Below, piece after piece: positions 33,217 through 42,022 of a DNA stretch of 64,000 bases. The DNA comes from Huintestinicola sp050874005 (GTDB lineage: Bacteria; Bacillota; Clostridia; Oscillospirales; Ruminococcaceae): the NCBI RefSeq assembly GCF_050874005.1, contig NZ_JBNMJV010000002.1:1-64000 (forward strand). Direction: 5' to 3'. The notes under the pieces were generated by a model. The model did no database searches and was not told the origin of the DNA. It saw only the letters and a list, made by a program, of their open reading frames with translations. Each line of letters starts with the position of its first letter. Position 1 is the first letter of the stretch. The position numbers and the translations under genes were made by a program.

Positions 33217-34329
33217 TTACTGGACCTCCTTTGAGGATTTGATCATATCAATAAATTCATCGAAGAGATAAGCGGTGTCCTGAGGACCTCCGCAGGCTTC
33301 GGGGTGGAACTGAACGGTAAAGCAGGGGAAATTCTTATATCTTACACCCTCGCAGGTGCCGTCATTGGCGTTCTTGTGGGAGACCTCTCCCACCTCGGGA
33401 GAGATACTGTCGTTAATTACCGCATAACCGTGATTTTGTGAAGTAACAAAAGTCCTGTCAAGAGCAATGTCCACAACAGGCTGATTTGCACCTCTGTGAC
33501 CGTACTTGAGCTTTTCGGTCTTAGCGCCGTTTGCCAGCGCCATAAGCTGATGACCGAGACAGATTCCGAAAATGGGAATGTTATATTCCTTTATCTTCTT
33601 GAGATTTTCAATGACCTCAGTATTCTCGGAAGGGTCGCCGGGACCGTTTGAAAGCATTATTCCGTCGGGGTTCATAGCCTTTACCTCTTCCGCAGGAGTG
33701 CCCGCAGGAACAACGGTAACATTACAGCCTCTCTTAACAAGCTCTCTCCTGATGTTGAACTTGTAGCCGAAATCGTAGAGAACAACATTGTAAAGAGGAT
33801 CCTCAGCCTTAACCACCTCAGGCTCCTTTACGGTAACGGACTTCACCGCATTTTTTATGGAGAAGGCTCTTATCTGCTCAAGCAGCTCGTCCTTCTTCTC
33901 ATAGACATTTTCAGTGGTGATAACGCCGTTCATAACGCCGCTTTCACGGATTATTCTTGTAAGACATCTGGTGTCGATGGAGTGGATACCGATGATATTA
34001 TGCTTTTTAAGGAACTCGTCCACATTTCCCTCGCATCTGAAATTTGAGGGGGAATTGCACCATTCCCTTACAATGTAGCCGCTTACGCAGGAGCCTTTAG
34101 ACTCGTAATCCGAATCGTTCACACCGTAGTTTCCGATAAGCGGAAAGGTCTGGGTAACGATCTGACCGTAGTAGCTGGGGTCGGATAAGGTTTCTTCATA
34201 GCCGGTCATACCCGTTGCAAAGACGATCTCACCGATAGATGTTCCCTTTGCACCAAAGGAATATCCCTCGAATATCCGTCCGTTGGCAAGCATAACATAA
34301 GCCTTGTCTCCCATATTGAATAAAGACAT
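33217..34329 (-). CDS. carA: Carbamoyl-phosphate synthase, small (glutamine) subunit (370 aa)
   Basis: Class I glutamine amidotransferase delivering ammonia to CarB. N-terminal domain with GATGMTGYEETLSDPSYYGQ-type segment, then the triad region FGICLGHQLMALANG (catalytic Cys) and FHPEACGGP. AGGAGG seven bases upstream sets the start. Pyrimidine-specific by position in the PyrR-controlled cluster. Forty-seven bases separate it from the pyrC-pyrF ORF. Confidence 0.97.
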   Translation of the reverse strand: MSLFNMGDKAYVMLANGRIFEGYSFGAKGTSIGEIVFATGMTGYEETLSDPSYYGQIVTQTFPLIGNYGVNDSDYESKGSCVSGYIVREWCNSPSNFRCEGNVDEFLKKHNIIGIHSIDTRCLTRIIRESGVMNGVITTENVYEKKDELLEQIRAFSIKNAVKSVTVKEPEVVKAEDPLYNVVLYDFGYKFNIRRELVKRGCNVTVVPAGTPAEEVKAMNPDGIMLSNGPGDPSENTEVIENLKKIKEYNIPIFGICLGHQLMALANGAKTEKLKYGHRGANQPVVDIALDRTFVTSQNHGYAVINDSISPEVGEVSHKNANDGTCEGVRYKNFPCFTVQFHPEACGGPQDTAYLFDEFIDMIKSSKEVQ

Positions 34330-34376
34330 AAGTTATCCTCCTAATTTATAGATTGCCGAAAAATACGGCTTTATTT

Positions 34377-36596
34377 TCAGTTATTTTCGGGTGCCTTTAT
34401 CTTAGGAATGTGAGAGGTGATATCCTCCTTCATTCTCAGCACCTCACGTCTTGCGGCAGCGGCATACTCACGCTCATCGCAGCCCTCTTTCTTGTATGCA
34501 CACATTACTGCACGGGAAGAGTTTACGATAGCACCCAGACCATTCTTGTCAAAGCCTACAGCAACGCCCTCTGCACCGCCGCCCTGTGCGCCGTAGCCGG
34601 GAACAAGGAAGAAGGTGTGAGGAAGCTTTTCTCTCATTTCCGCAAGCATAGCGGGATAGGTGGCACCCACAACGGCTCCAACAGCGGAATAGCCGTAGCT
34701 GCCGATGCTGTCAGCGCCCCACTTTTCGCACATATCGCCCATAGTCTCGTAAATGGTCTTGCCGTCGCATAGACGTCTGTCCTGAAGCTCGCCCGAGGAC
34801 TTGTTGGAAGTCTTTACAAGGACGAAAATGCTGCCGCCTGTTTTAAGCGCAGGAGCGATACCGTCTGTGCCAAGATATCCGTTTACGGTAAGTGAGTCAG
34901 CGCCGAATGCAGCCTCCTTCTCGCCGAAAACATCGGTATTTCCAAGATATGCCGAGGAGTATGCCTCCATAGTTGCGCCGATATCGTTTCTCTTTCCGTC
35001 AAGGATAACGTACATACCCTTTGACTGAGCGTACTTGATGGTCTTGTACAGCGCCTTTACGCCGTAGTAGCCGTACATCTCGTAATAAGCCGCCTGGGGC
35101 TTCACAGCAGGAACAACGTCGCATACAGCGTCGATAATGCCCTTGTTGAACTTGTAAAGAGCTGCTGCCGCAGCCTTGAAGCCTGTACCGTGCTTTGCAA
35201 TGCACTTTTCCTTGATATATTCGGGAATATATTCAAGCTTGGGGTCAAGGCCCACAACTGTGGGGTTCTGAGTTTCGATTATTTTGTCAATAAGTCTGTC
35301 AAATGACATACTATCACTCCTTTTTATTGCTGACGGATATTCGTAAATTACCTTTCCTCCCGAAACGGTAAGAAGCACCTTTCCCGTAAGCTTCTCGCCC
35401 TTGAAAACGCTGTTTCGGGACTTTGAAGCAAATTTTTCGGGTTTAACAGTCCATTCCCTGTTAAGGTCTGCAATCATAAATTCTGCCCTTGCACCCTTTT
35501 CGATACGTGCTTCCTCAATGCCGAGGATACGTCTCGGAGCGGCGGACATAAGAGTCACAAGCCTTGTAACGGGAAGTCCTGCCCTTTTGCACAATGCAGT
35601 ATATGAAGCGGCGAAGGAGGTCTCAAGTCCCACAACGCCGTTGGGAGCTTTAAGAAAATCGGATTTTTCCTCGGGGCTGTGGGGAGCGTGGTCGGTAACG
35701 ATACAGTCGATAGTGCCGTCCATTACGCCTTCAAGCACCGCCCTCACGTCCTCTTTCTCTCTGAGAGGCGGATTCATTCTGAAATCTGCGTCCCTTGCAA
35801 GCAGCTTTTCATCTGTAAACATAAAGTAGTGAGGAGCAGTTTCGCAGGTGACCTTCACTCCCCTTTTCCTTGCGTCTCTGATAATGCCCACGCTGCCCTT
35901 TGTGGACACGTGGCATATGTGTATCCTTGCGCCGCAGGAATCCGCAAGGGCTATCTCACGGGCGGTAATGCTGTCCTCGGAGGCTCTGTCCATTCCCTTG
36001 ACGCCAAGCTTTTCGGAAATTTTCCCCTTGTTCATTATGCCGCCGTTTATAATTGCAAGGTCCTCACAGTGTGAAGCCACAAGCAGACCGTTCTCATTTG
36101 TCTTTTCAAGAGCCTGTCTCATAAGCTCCGCATTTTCAACGGGTCTGCCGTCGTCGGATATCATCTTTATCCCCGCTCTGACATATTCGTCATAATCGGC
36201 AGGCTCTGCGCCGTTCATACCCTTTGTTACGGAGCAAACGGGATATACCTTAACTCCCGTAGGTTCAGCCTTTTTCATAATATAATCCGCAGTTTCTGCG
36301 CTGTCGCATACGGGCTTGGTGTTAGGCATACAGGCAACAGCGGTAAATCCGCCTGCCGCCGCAGCAGCACAGCCCGAGACCACGTCCTCCTTATAGGTAA
36401 GCCCCGGGTCTCTGAAATGAACGTGAATGTCGCAGAGAGCGGGAAACGCCGAAAGCCCCCTGCAGTTGTAAACAAGGTCGGCGCTTTCGGCAATATTCTC
36501 CGAAACCTCGGCTATCTTGTCTCCGTCAACCAGAATATCGGCTTTGATAACTTCCTTTTCGCTGTAAACAGTCAGATCTTTGTAAAGTATTTTCAT
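34377..36596 (-). CDS. pyrCF: Fused dihydroorotase - orotidine-5'-phosphate decarboxylase (739 aa)
   Basis: One reading frame encodes two pyrimidine enzymes. Residues 1-~417 are dihydroorotase, with zinc ligands in DIHVHFRDPG, ISDDGRP, SHCED, CHVST and DHAPH. Residues from about 430 are a type 2 OMP decarboxylase (VVGLDPKLEYIP, DGKRNDIGAT). The link, YEYPSAIKRSDS, is short. At the junction an excellent ribosome site, AAAAGGAG, and an ATG (35309) remain seven bases apart. So free PyrF may also be made. A one-base shift would place a stop between them, so fusion may be recent. It overlaps pyrR by four bases (ATGA). Confidence 0.93.
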   Translation of the reverse strand: MKILYKDLTVYSEKEVIKADILVDGDKIAEVSENIAESADLVYNCRGLSAFPALCDIHVHFRDPGLTYKEDVVSGCAAAAAGGFTAVACMPNTKPVCDSAETADYIMKKAEPTGVKVYPVCSVTKGMNGAEPADYDEYVRAGIKMISDDGRPVENAELMRQALEKTNENGLLVASHCEDLAIINGGIMNKGKISEKLGVKGMDRASEDSITAREIALADSCGARIHICHVSTKGSVGIIRDARKRGVKVTCETAPHYFMFTDEKLLARDADFRMNPPLREKEDVRAVLEGVMDGTIDCIVTDHAPHSPEEKSDFLKAPNGVVGLETSFAASYTALCKRAGLPVTRLVTLMSAAPRRILGIEEARIEKGARAEFMIADLNREWTVKPEKFASKSRNSVFKGEKLTGKVLLTVSGGKVIYEYPSAIKRSDSMSFDRLIDKIIETQNPTVVGLDPKLEYIPEYIKEKCIAKHGTGFKAAAAALYKFNKGIIDAVCDVVPAVKPQAAYYEMYGYYGVKALYKTIKYAQSKGMYVILDGKRNDIGATMEAYSSAYLGNTDVFGEKEAAFGADSLTVNGYLGTDGIAPALKTGGSIFVLVKTSNKSSGELQDRRLCDGKTIYETMGDMCEKWGADSIGSYGYSAVGAVVGATYPAMLAEMREKLPHTFFLVPGYGAQGGGAEGVAVGFDKNGLGAIVNSSRAVMCAYKKEGCDEREYAAAARREVLRMKEDITSHIPKIKAPENN
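35307..35328 (-). promoter_or_regulatory. Internal ribosome site and ATG for PyrF
   Basis: Within the pyrC-pyrF frame the minus strand reads AAAAGGAG, seven bases, ATG (35309). From this ATG the protein would be 310 residues, the ordinary length of free type 2 PyrF. Confidence 0.75.
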
Positions 36597-37144
36597 TTAT
36601 CCATTCCTTTCAAATCGGCTTCGTTTTCAAGAATGACCACCTTGTCGCAGCCGTCCGCCTCTCTGACCATGACCTTGACAGTCTCCTCACGAGATGTAGG
36701 AACATTCTTGCCCACGTAATCGGGTCTTATGGGAAGCTCCCTGTGACCCCTGTCCACTAAAACGGCAAGCTGGATATTCCGGGGTCTGCCACGGCTCATA
36801 ACAGCGTCAATGGCGGCTCTGCAGCTTCTGCCCGTAAATATCACATCGTCCACAAGAATGACCTTTTTGTCCCTTACATCAAAAGAAACAGAGGACCTGT
36901 CCCTGTCAGAAGCCTTGATATCGTCACGATATGCGGTGATATCAAGAATACCAACGGGAACATCGAAGCCCTCTGTTTCCTTAATACGTGAAGCAATGCG
37001 TTTTGCAATGTAAACGCCCCTTGACATTATCCCTATGAAGCAAAGGCCGTCAACGCCCTTGTTGCGCTCGATTATCTCGCAGGAAATGCGTGCGACGGCA
37101 CGGTTCATAGATTTTTCGTCAAGAATGACCGCTTTCTGAAGCAT
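36593..37144 (-). CDS. pyrR: PyrR: uracil phosphoribosyltransferase and pyr operon regulator (183 aa)
   Basis: RNA-binding attenuator protein of the pyrimidine operon, with weak uracil phosphoribosyltransferase activity. The PRPP-binding signature VILVDDVIFTGRS, GIMSRGVYIAKRI, and ITAYRDDI (interface with RNA/UMP) identify it. The ATG at 37144 is chosen because GGAGG lies nine bases upstream; the longer frame to 37261 runs through the attenuator. It is the first gene after the leader it should act upon, and starts the run pyrR-pyrCF-carAB. Confidence 0.95.
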   Translation of the reverse strand: MLQKAVILDEKSMNRAVARISCEIIERNKGVDGLCFIGIMSRGVYIAKRIASRIKETEGFDVPVGILDITAYRDDIKASDRDRSSVSFDVRDKKVILVDDVIFTGRSCRAAIDAVMSRGRPRNIQLAVLVDRGHRELPIRPDYVGKNVPTSREETVKVMVREADGCDKVVILENEADLKGMDK

Positions 37145-37164
37145 TGCAGGGTACCTCCGTAAAA

Positions 37165-37195
37165 AAACTGCCCGCCGGATCCCGACAGACAGTTT
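37165..37195 (-). terminator. Attenuator terminator upstream of pyrR
   Basis: On the minus strand a long stem with several G-U pairs (AACTGTCTGTCGG against CCGGCGGGCAGTT) is followed by seven T residues and then the pyrR ribosome site. It is the terminator arm of the PyrR attenuator. Confidence 0.85.
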
Positions 37196-37265
37196 TGAAA
37201 ATTCATATAAAACCGCAAAGCTTACGCTTTTGCACAGCTTTGCCGCAAATATCAAATTCAAGCTG

Positions 37266-37297
37266 CCTTGTCGAACTCACGGGATCGACTTAAAGGT
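37266..37297 (-). promoter_or_regulatory. PyrR-binding anti-antiterminator hairpin
   Basis: The minus strand holds a hairpin with stems CCTT/AAGG and GTCGA/TCGAC and a loop reading UCCCGUGAG (37276-37284), which fits the PyrR recognition pattern UCCNGNGAG. Its GATCCCG can pair instead with CGGGATC in the 5' arm of the terminator, the expected switch. Confidence 0.8.
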
Positions 37298-37316
37298 TGC
37301 TTATTTATCTTGATAT

Positions 37317-37345
37317 ATTATATCACATCATTAAGCCAAAGTCAA
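37317..37345 (-). promoter_or_regulatory. Promoter of the pyr operon
   Basis: Minus strand TTGACT (37340-37345), 17-base spacer, TATAAT (37317-37322), giving a leader of about 165 bases before pyrR. Confidence 0.9.
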
Positions 37346-37380
37346 CATAAAATTCAATGAATTTTTGATGAATTTGCCAA

Positions 37381-38274
37381 TCACTCACTTTTTTCATCAT
37401 CGCTGTCGTCAGAATAGCCTATTTCCGTTATTTTTCCCTTGAGCTTATCCTTCACCGCCCTCAGGGACTCGGAATATTTATGGGAAATAAGGGTCTTTGC
37501 AAGTCTTTCGGTAAATGCGTCCTTTTCCTCCACAAGACGGCTGTACTCGCTTCTCAGCCTGTCCATATTGGCGGAGTTCATATCCTGAACCTTTTCTACC
37601 ACATTATCCTTGACATCTATTATCTTGTCCACATTGCTCTTGACCTTGAGAGTGCCCGAAGCAAGCTTCATACCCACCTTAACAGAGCCTGAGAGCATAA
37701 GCTTTGATATCTCATCGATACGTCTGAATCTCTCGTTCAGCTTCTTGACAGCCATAAGCGAGACCACCGTATCCACCGCAATAAGCACCGCCATAATAAC
37801 GACGATCGACATTCCCACCTTAACCGGGATAGCATCGATCGCCCTCAGCACCATAGGCTGAATGCATCTGATGACCACAACGCAGCCTGCTCCGAAGAAA
37901 AGGGAGTTTCTGAGACATATGTAACCCTTGTAATTGAATTTCATATTTGAATAGTCCCACCAGCGGGCGTGGAAAAGCTTTTCCATACCCCACCCCATAA
38001 ACAGCTCGAATGCGGTGCAGAGAATAGTGCAGGCAATAAAAAGCGGTATTATGGTATTGCTTATAGGCTTAAAAAGCACCGTCACCATTATTACTCCCAC
38101 GCCTTCAATAGGACATATGGGCATATTAAGAAAGCCTCTGTTCTGGTACTCGCCTGTCTCGTAGGTCATATCAATGACCTCGATACACCAGCCCACAAAG
38201 CTCCAGAAACAAAACATTAAAAACAACTGATAAAGACTGTAGCCAACATATGGAATAGTCTGCATAAAAAACAT
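37381..38274 (-). CDS. Putative CmpB-family ABC transporter permease-like membrane protein (297 aa)
   Basis: Multi-pass protein of the PF06541-type family named 'putative ABC transporter type IV' (CmpB). Five or so membrane segments lie in residues ~10-180. Family features: FVGWCIEVIDMT, NRGFLNMPICPIEGVGV and WWDYSNMKFNYKGYICLR. A cytoplasmic tail of about 110 residues has coiled-coil character and ends in acidic DDSDDEKSE. No ATPase or binding protein is near, so transport is unproven. The start is 38274 or 38265; AAGGA lies just upstream of both. It follows the HD protein gene closely. Confidence 0.8.
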   Translation of the reverse strand: MFFMQTIPYVGYSLYQLFLMFCFWSFVGWCIEVIDMTYETGEYQNRGFLNMPICPIEGVGVIMVTVLFKPISNTIIPLFIACTILCTAFELFMGWGMEKLFHARWWDYSNMKFNYKGYICLRNSLFFGAGCVVVIRCIQPMVLRAIDAIPVKVGMSIVVIMAVLIAVDTVVSLMAVKKLNERFRRIDEISKLMLSGSVKVGMKLASGTLKVKSNVDKIIDVKDNVVEKVQDMNSANMDRLRSEYSRLVEEKDAFTERLAKTLISHKYSESLRAVKDKLKGKITEIGYSDDSDDEKSE

Positions 38275-38288
38275 CTGTCCTTCCAAAA

Positions 38289-38957
38289 TCAGACAAGATC
38301 CGAGCCGTTTGCCCTGATCCTGAATTTTACGCCAAGAAATTCTGCCGATTTTTTGCAAAGTATCATACGATTCATAAATATCTCAAAATACTCCATAACC
38401 GAAGATATCCTGTTGTCAATGGTAAGCTCGAGAATAAGCTCGGTTTTGTCCTCGTTGAAGTTAAGCTCCGATTTTTCAACTGCAAAATTAACTCTGTCGT
38501 GGATATCCTGTGCCAGATCGTTTATATTTCTCACACGGCTGCGGCGTACATCGGTCTTGTCCGCAATGATAAGAGCCGCCGTAATTGCATTTAAAGGCTG
38601 AGCCGTGCCCTCATCGTGATTGCCTATAGCCGAAATGATGTCGCATATCTCCTCGGCAGGCATATTGAGATTATCGAGCAGTCTGAATGCCATAACTGCG
38701 CCGCTCTGAGCGTGGTCCACACGGTTTATCACATTGCCGATATCGTGCATATAAGCCGCTATCATTCCAAGCTCGACCTTTCTCTCGTCGCAGTCGAGAC
38801 CCTCGAGTATCATCTTAACGGTATCCGCAACCTTTTCCACGTGGGCAAAGGAATGCTCCGTATAGCCCTGCACCGCAACAGCAGCGTCGGCGTTTTTTAT
38901 ATATGTGTGGATATCGGGATTTTGTTTAATATATTTATAGGTAACGTTGCTTGACAT
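38289..38957 (-). CDS. HD-domain phosphohydrolase (222 aa)
   Basis: HD-superfamily metal-dependent phosphohydrolase: EHSFAHVEKVADTV, AAYMHDIGN (the HD dyad), GNHDEGT and IIADKTDVRRSRVRN are visible. The substrate is unknown; relatives in Clostridia are annotated only as HD proteins. GGAGG lies eight bases upstream of the ATG, and the promoter at 38989-39016 reads into it. Co-transcribed with the CmpB-like gene. Confidence 0.85.
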   Translation of the reverse strand: MSSNVTYKYIKQNPDIHTYIKNADAAVAVQGYTEHSFAHVEKVADTVKMILEGLDCDERKVELGMIAAYMHDIGNVINRVDHAQSGAVMAFRLLDNLNMPAEEICDIISAIGNHDEGTAQPLNAITAALIIADKTDVRRSRVRNINDLAQDIHDRVNFAVEKSELNFNEDKTELILELTIDNRISSVMEYFEIFMNRMILCKKSAEFLGVKFRIRANGSDLV

Positions 38958-38988
38958 ATAACGACCTCCGTAAAGGGATTACTTGTTT

Positions 38989-39016
38989 ATTATACCACAG
39001 TCAGCCGATTTGTCAA
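38989..39016 (-). promoter_or_regulatory. Promoter for the HD protein gene
   Basis: Minus strand TTGACA (39011-39016), 16-base spacer, TATAAT (38989-38994). Confidence 0.8.
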
Positions 39017-39057
39017 GGAATTTGTGACTTCTTCTGCAATTGTAACCAAATTTTAAC

Positions 39058-39086
39058 TTGATTTTCATCGGTAAAGGTACTATAAT
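39058..39086 (+). promoter_or_regulatory. Promoter for the CapA-family gene
   Basis: TTGATT (39058-39063), 17-base spacer, TATAAT (39081-39086). The leader of about 90 bases holds two small hairpins (GCGG..CCGC near 39108 and GGACC/GGTCC near 39145). Confidence 0.75.
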
Positions 39087-39179
39087 ATAAATATACACAG
39101 AAAAATGCGGAAACAATCCGCAAAGAAAGAACAAAAGAAACAGGACCTTTACGGTCCGCATCAGGAGATGTTACATAGA

Positions 39180-40292
39180 ATGAAGATATTAAAAACCGCA
39201 GTATGCTTTGCTGCGGTGACGGCGGTAATGGTCTACGGCTGCCGCAAGCTGTATAAGAACGGCGGCGCAGGAGACATTGCAGGCGCAGATGTGGCAGCGG
39301 AAACCATTCCTCCTGCCGAAACGGTCACAGAGGTAATAACCGAGCCTGTGTCGGACAAGGAGCTTTCCCTCACCGCAGGAAAAAGCATAACCTTTACCTT
39401 TTTAGGCGACTGTCTCCTTGCCTCCAATTCGGGAGATACCCGTCCCGACGCATTCAAGGCATATGCCGAGGAAAAGCCTGCTTCTTATTTCTTTGAAAAG
39501 GCTCTCCCCGTTTACAAAGACAGCGATTTTGTGGTGGCAAACAATGAGTTTGTCCTTTCCGACAGAAGCCTTTCCAAGACTTCAAAAACGGGAACGGCAT
39601 TCTGGTTCAAGTCCCCCACAAGCACAGCCGATATCCTGAAAAGCGGCGGCATTGACATTGTTTCCATTGCCAACAATCATACTATGGATTACGGTACCGC
39701 AGGCTATAACGATACTGCCGAGGCTCTTGACAATGCAGGGATAATGTGGGGCGATATCGACCACCCTGTTTATGTGGAAAAGGACGGAGTTACATTCGGT
39801 ATCCTCTGTGCAAATATGTTCGGGGCGAATTACGAGCCTGTCATTACCCCGAAGCTTGAAGAGCTGAAGGAAAACAGCGACATACAGATACTCTTTTTCC
39901 ACGGCGGCACCGAAAAGGAACACGTTCCCGAGGACTGGCTGGTCGAGATGTGCCATAAATATGCGGATATGGGCGCAGACCTCATTGTTGGTTCCCACCC
40001 CCACGTTCTCAGACCTATGGAGAACTATAACGGCGTTGATATAATATATTCTCTGGGCAACTTCTGCTACGGCGGAAGCAGAAGTCCCGAAAACAAAACG
40101 GTTATACTTACCGAGACATTTAACTTTGATGAAAGCGGAGCCTACATATCTCAGGAGGAAAGCTTCACTCCCTTTTACGTATACTCGGGCGAGCACAACA
40201 ACTGGCAGCCTGCCCCCGTTACCGACCCTGTGGAGATATCAAAGACTTTAGCGTTTATGTACGGCGGAAATGACTATCCTGTTGAGCCGTAA
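39180..40292 (+). CDS. CapA-family (poly-gamma-glutamate synthesis-like) metallophosphatase (370 aa)
   Basis: Secreted or membrane-anchored protein with a PGA_cap (CapA) domain. An N-terminal hydrophobic segment (MKILKTAVCFAAVTAVMVYGC) may be an anchor or weak lipobox. Then FTFLGDCLLAS, FVVANNEFVLSD, IANNHTMDYG, FFHGGTEKEH and GSHPHVLRP give the calcineurin-like metal site of the family. The start is uncertain: 39180 (AGGAG about 12 bases upstream) is preferred to 39105 and 39168. No capB/capC genes are nearby, so a cell-wall or general role is likelier than capsule synthesis. Confidence 0.85.
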   Translation: MKILKTAVCFAAVTAVMVYGCRKLYKNGGAGDIAGADVAAETIPPAETVTEVITEPVSDKELSLTAGKSITFTFLGDCLLASNSGDTRPDAFKAYAEEKPASYFFEKALPVYKDSDFVVANNEFVLSDRSLSKTSKTGTAFWFKSPTSTADILKSGGIDIVSIANNHTMDYGTAGYNDTAEALDNAGIMWGDIDHPVYVEKDGVTFGILCANMFGANYEPVITPKLEELKENSDIQILFFHGGTEKEHVPEDWLVEMCHKYADMGADLIVGSHPHVLRPMENYNGVDIIYSLGNFCYGGSRSPENKTVILTETFNFDESGAYISQEESFTPFYVYSGEHNNWQPAPVTDPVEISKTLAFMYGGNDYPVEP

Positions 40293-40306
40293 GCTTTATT
40301 TACTTA

Positions 40307-40341
40307 AAAAAGCAGCTTTTGATTTTTCAAAGGCTGCTTTT
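40307..40341. terminator. Bidirectional terminator between capA-like gene and recN
   Basis: Stem AAAAGCAGC / GCTGCTTTT, extended by TTTGA/TCAAA, with U-runs in both directions. Confidence 0.88.
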
Positions 40342-40345
40342 GTTA

Positions 40346-42022
40346 TTATATATCCTTGCTGCTCAGAAGCAGCTCCTCGGCATTTTTCAGAGCGGTGTCG
40401 GTGATATTCTCGCCAACCATTATCCTTGCTATCTCACGCTTGCGCTCTTCAAAATCAAGACGATGGACAGAGGTATATGTTCTGCCGTCACGGGTCTTTT
40501 TCTCAATAAGCAGATGATTGTCCGCCATTACCGCCATCTGGGAAAGATGTGTAACGCACAATACCTGCTGGTGCTTTGATACCTGTCGGAGCTTTATGCC
40601 TATCTTCTGAGCCGCCCTGCCGCTGACACCCGTATCTATCTCGTCGAATATGAGGGTGTGGATATTGTCCTTTTCGGCAATTACATTCTTGAGCGCAAGC
40701 ATTATTCTTGAAAGCTCACCGCCCGAGGCAATTTTTGACATAGGCTTCATTCCCTCGCCCACGTTTGTGGATATCATAAACTCTACGGTATCCATACCTG
40801 CGGCGGTAAGCTTGCCCTTTTCCATTGCGGCGCATATCTTTACATTGGGCATATCAAGGAATTTAAGCTCTTCCTCCACCTGTGCGGAAAATCTTTCCGC
40901 CGCTTCCGCCCTTGCCGCAGAAAGGCATTTTGCTTTCTCGGAAACGTCCGCAAGAAGCTTTTCTCTCTGAGCGGCGGTCTGCTCTATCTCGTCCGAAGAG
41001 GACTCGAATTCGTCAAGCTCCTCTGCCGCATTGTTGTAACATTCAAGCACGTCCGAAAGCTCGGGACCGTATTTCTTTTTTATCCTGTTAAGCTCGTTCA
41101 GGCGGTCGGTAAGAAAAGCGTATCTTTCGGCGTCAATGTCTATCTTATCAAGCTCCGAAGATATCTCCGAAACGATATCCTCAAGCTCCACCCTCACATT
41201 TTCAAGTCGGTCGGAGAGAGTTTTAAGAGAAGGAAGTGCTTCCGAAAATGCCGAAATATCGCCGCAGGCATTGGAAACAAGCTCTACCGCTCCGGGTATC
41301 TCGCTGTCATCGACGCCGTTTAAAAAGCTGTGTGCCTCGTTCAGAGCGGCGCATATGTCCTCGCTGTTCTGAGCAATTTTATACTCTGCCTCAAGAGCTT
41401 CGTCCTCGTTTTCCTCAATGCTCAAACTGCCTATCTCCTCGATTTTTTCACGAAGCATTTCTTCTCGTTCGGTTTTCTCTTTACGTTCAAGAGTGAGCTT
41501 TTTCAGCCTGCGGGATACTTCCTGAAGCTGCTTAAAGCTTTCGTGATACTCCTCCGTCTGCTTTTCAAGTCCGCCGTAGCTGTCAAGAATTGACAGGTGC
41601 TTTTCCGGGTCCATAAGTATCTGATTGTCGTGCTGACCGTGGATATTTACAAGACATTCCCCTATCTCACGGAGCACGGAGACCGTTGATGTACGGGAAT
41701 TTACCCTTGCAATGCTGCCGCCGTCAGAGCTTATCTCACGTGTGAGCATAAGCTGACCGTCCTCGTGGGATATCCCAAGCTCGTCAAGCTTTTTGCATAC
41801 ATTTTCCGAAAGCTCCGTAAACAAAGCGGAGATAACAGCCTTGTCGCAGCCTGCTCTCACTATATCCTTTGTGATACGCTGCCCGAGAACGGCGTTTATC
41901 CCGTTTATGAGAATAGACTTACCCGCTCCCGTTTCACCCGTAAAGACGTTGAAATTATCCGAAAACGGGATAGACGCTTCCTCGATTATTGCAAGATTTT
42001 TTATATAAAGCTCACTGAGCAT
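40346..42022 (-). CDS. recN: DNA repair protein RecN (558 aa)
   Basis: SMC-like ATPase acting in double-strand break repair. Walker A GETGAGKSILING near the N-terminus, long central coiled coil (LKKLTLERKEKTEREEML ... ), ABC signature region SGGELSRIMLALK, Walker B TLIFDEIDTG and VTHLSQMAVMAD. The ATG at 42022 overlaps argR by 11 bases and has AAAGGGTGA upstream. Last gene of the nusB-recN run, as in many Clostridia. Confidence 0.96.
   Translation of the reverse strand: MLSELYIKNLAIIEEASIPFSDNFNVFTGETGAGKSILINGINAVLGQRITKDIVRAGCDKAVISALFTELSENVCKKLDELGISHEDGQLMLTREISSDGGSIARVNSRTSTVSVLREIGECLVNIHGQHDNQILMDPEKHLSILDSYGGLEKQTEEYHESFKQLQEVSRRLKKLTLERKEKTEREEMLREKIEEIGSLSIEENEDEALEAEYKIAQNSEDICAALNEAHSFLNGVDDSEIPGAVELVSNACGDISAFSEALPSLKTLSDRLENVRVELEDIVSEISSELDKIDIDAERYAFLTDRLNELNRIKKKYGPELSDVLECYNNAAEELDEFESSSDEIEQTAAQREKLLADVSEKAKCLSAARAEAAERFSAQVEEELKFLDMPNVKICAAMEKGKLTAAGMDTVEFMISTNVGEGMKPMSKIASGGELSRIMLALKNVIAEKDNIHTLIFDEIDTGVSGRAAQKIGIKLRQVSKHQQVLCVTHLSQMAVMADNHLLIEKKTRDGRTYTSVHRLDFEERKREIARIMVGENITDTALKNAEELLLSSKDI

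Noticed and set aside
39180..40292. Capsule (poly-gamma-glutamate) operon
   Set aside because: Only a CapA-domain protein is present; capB, capC and capD are absent nearby.
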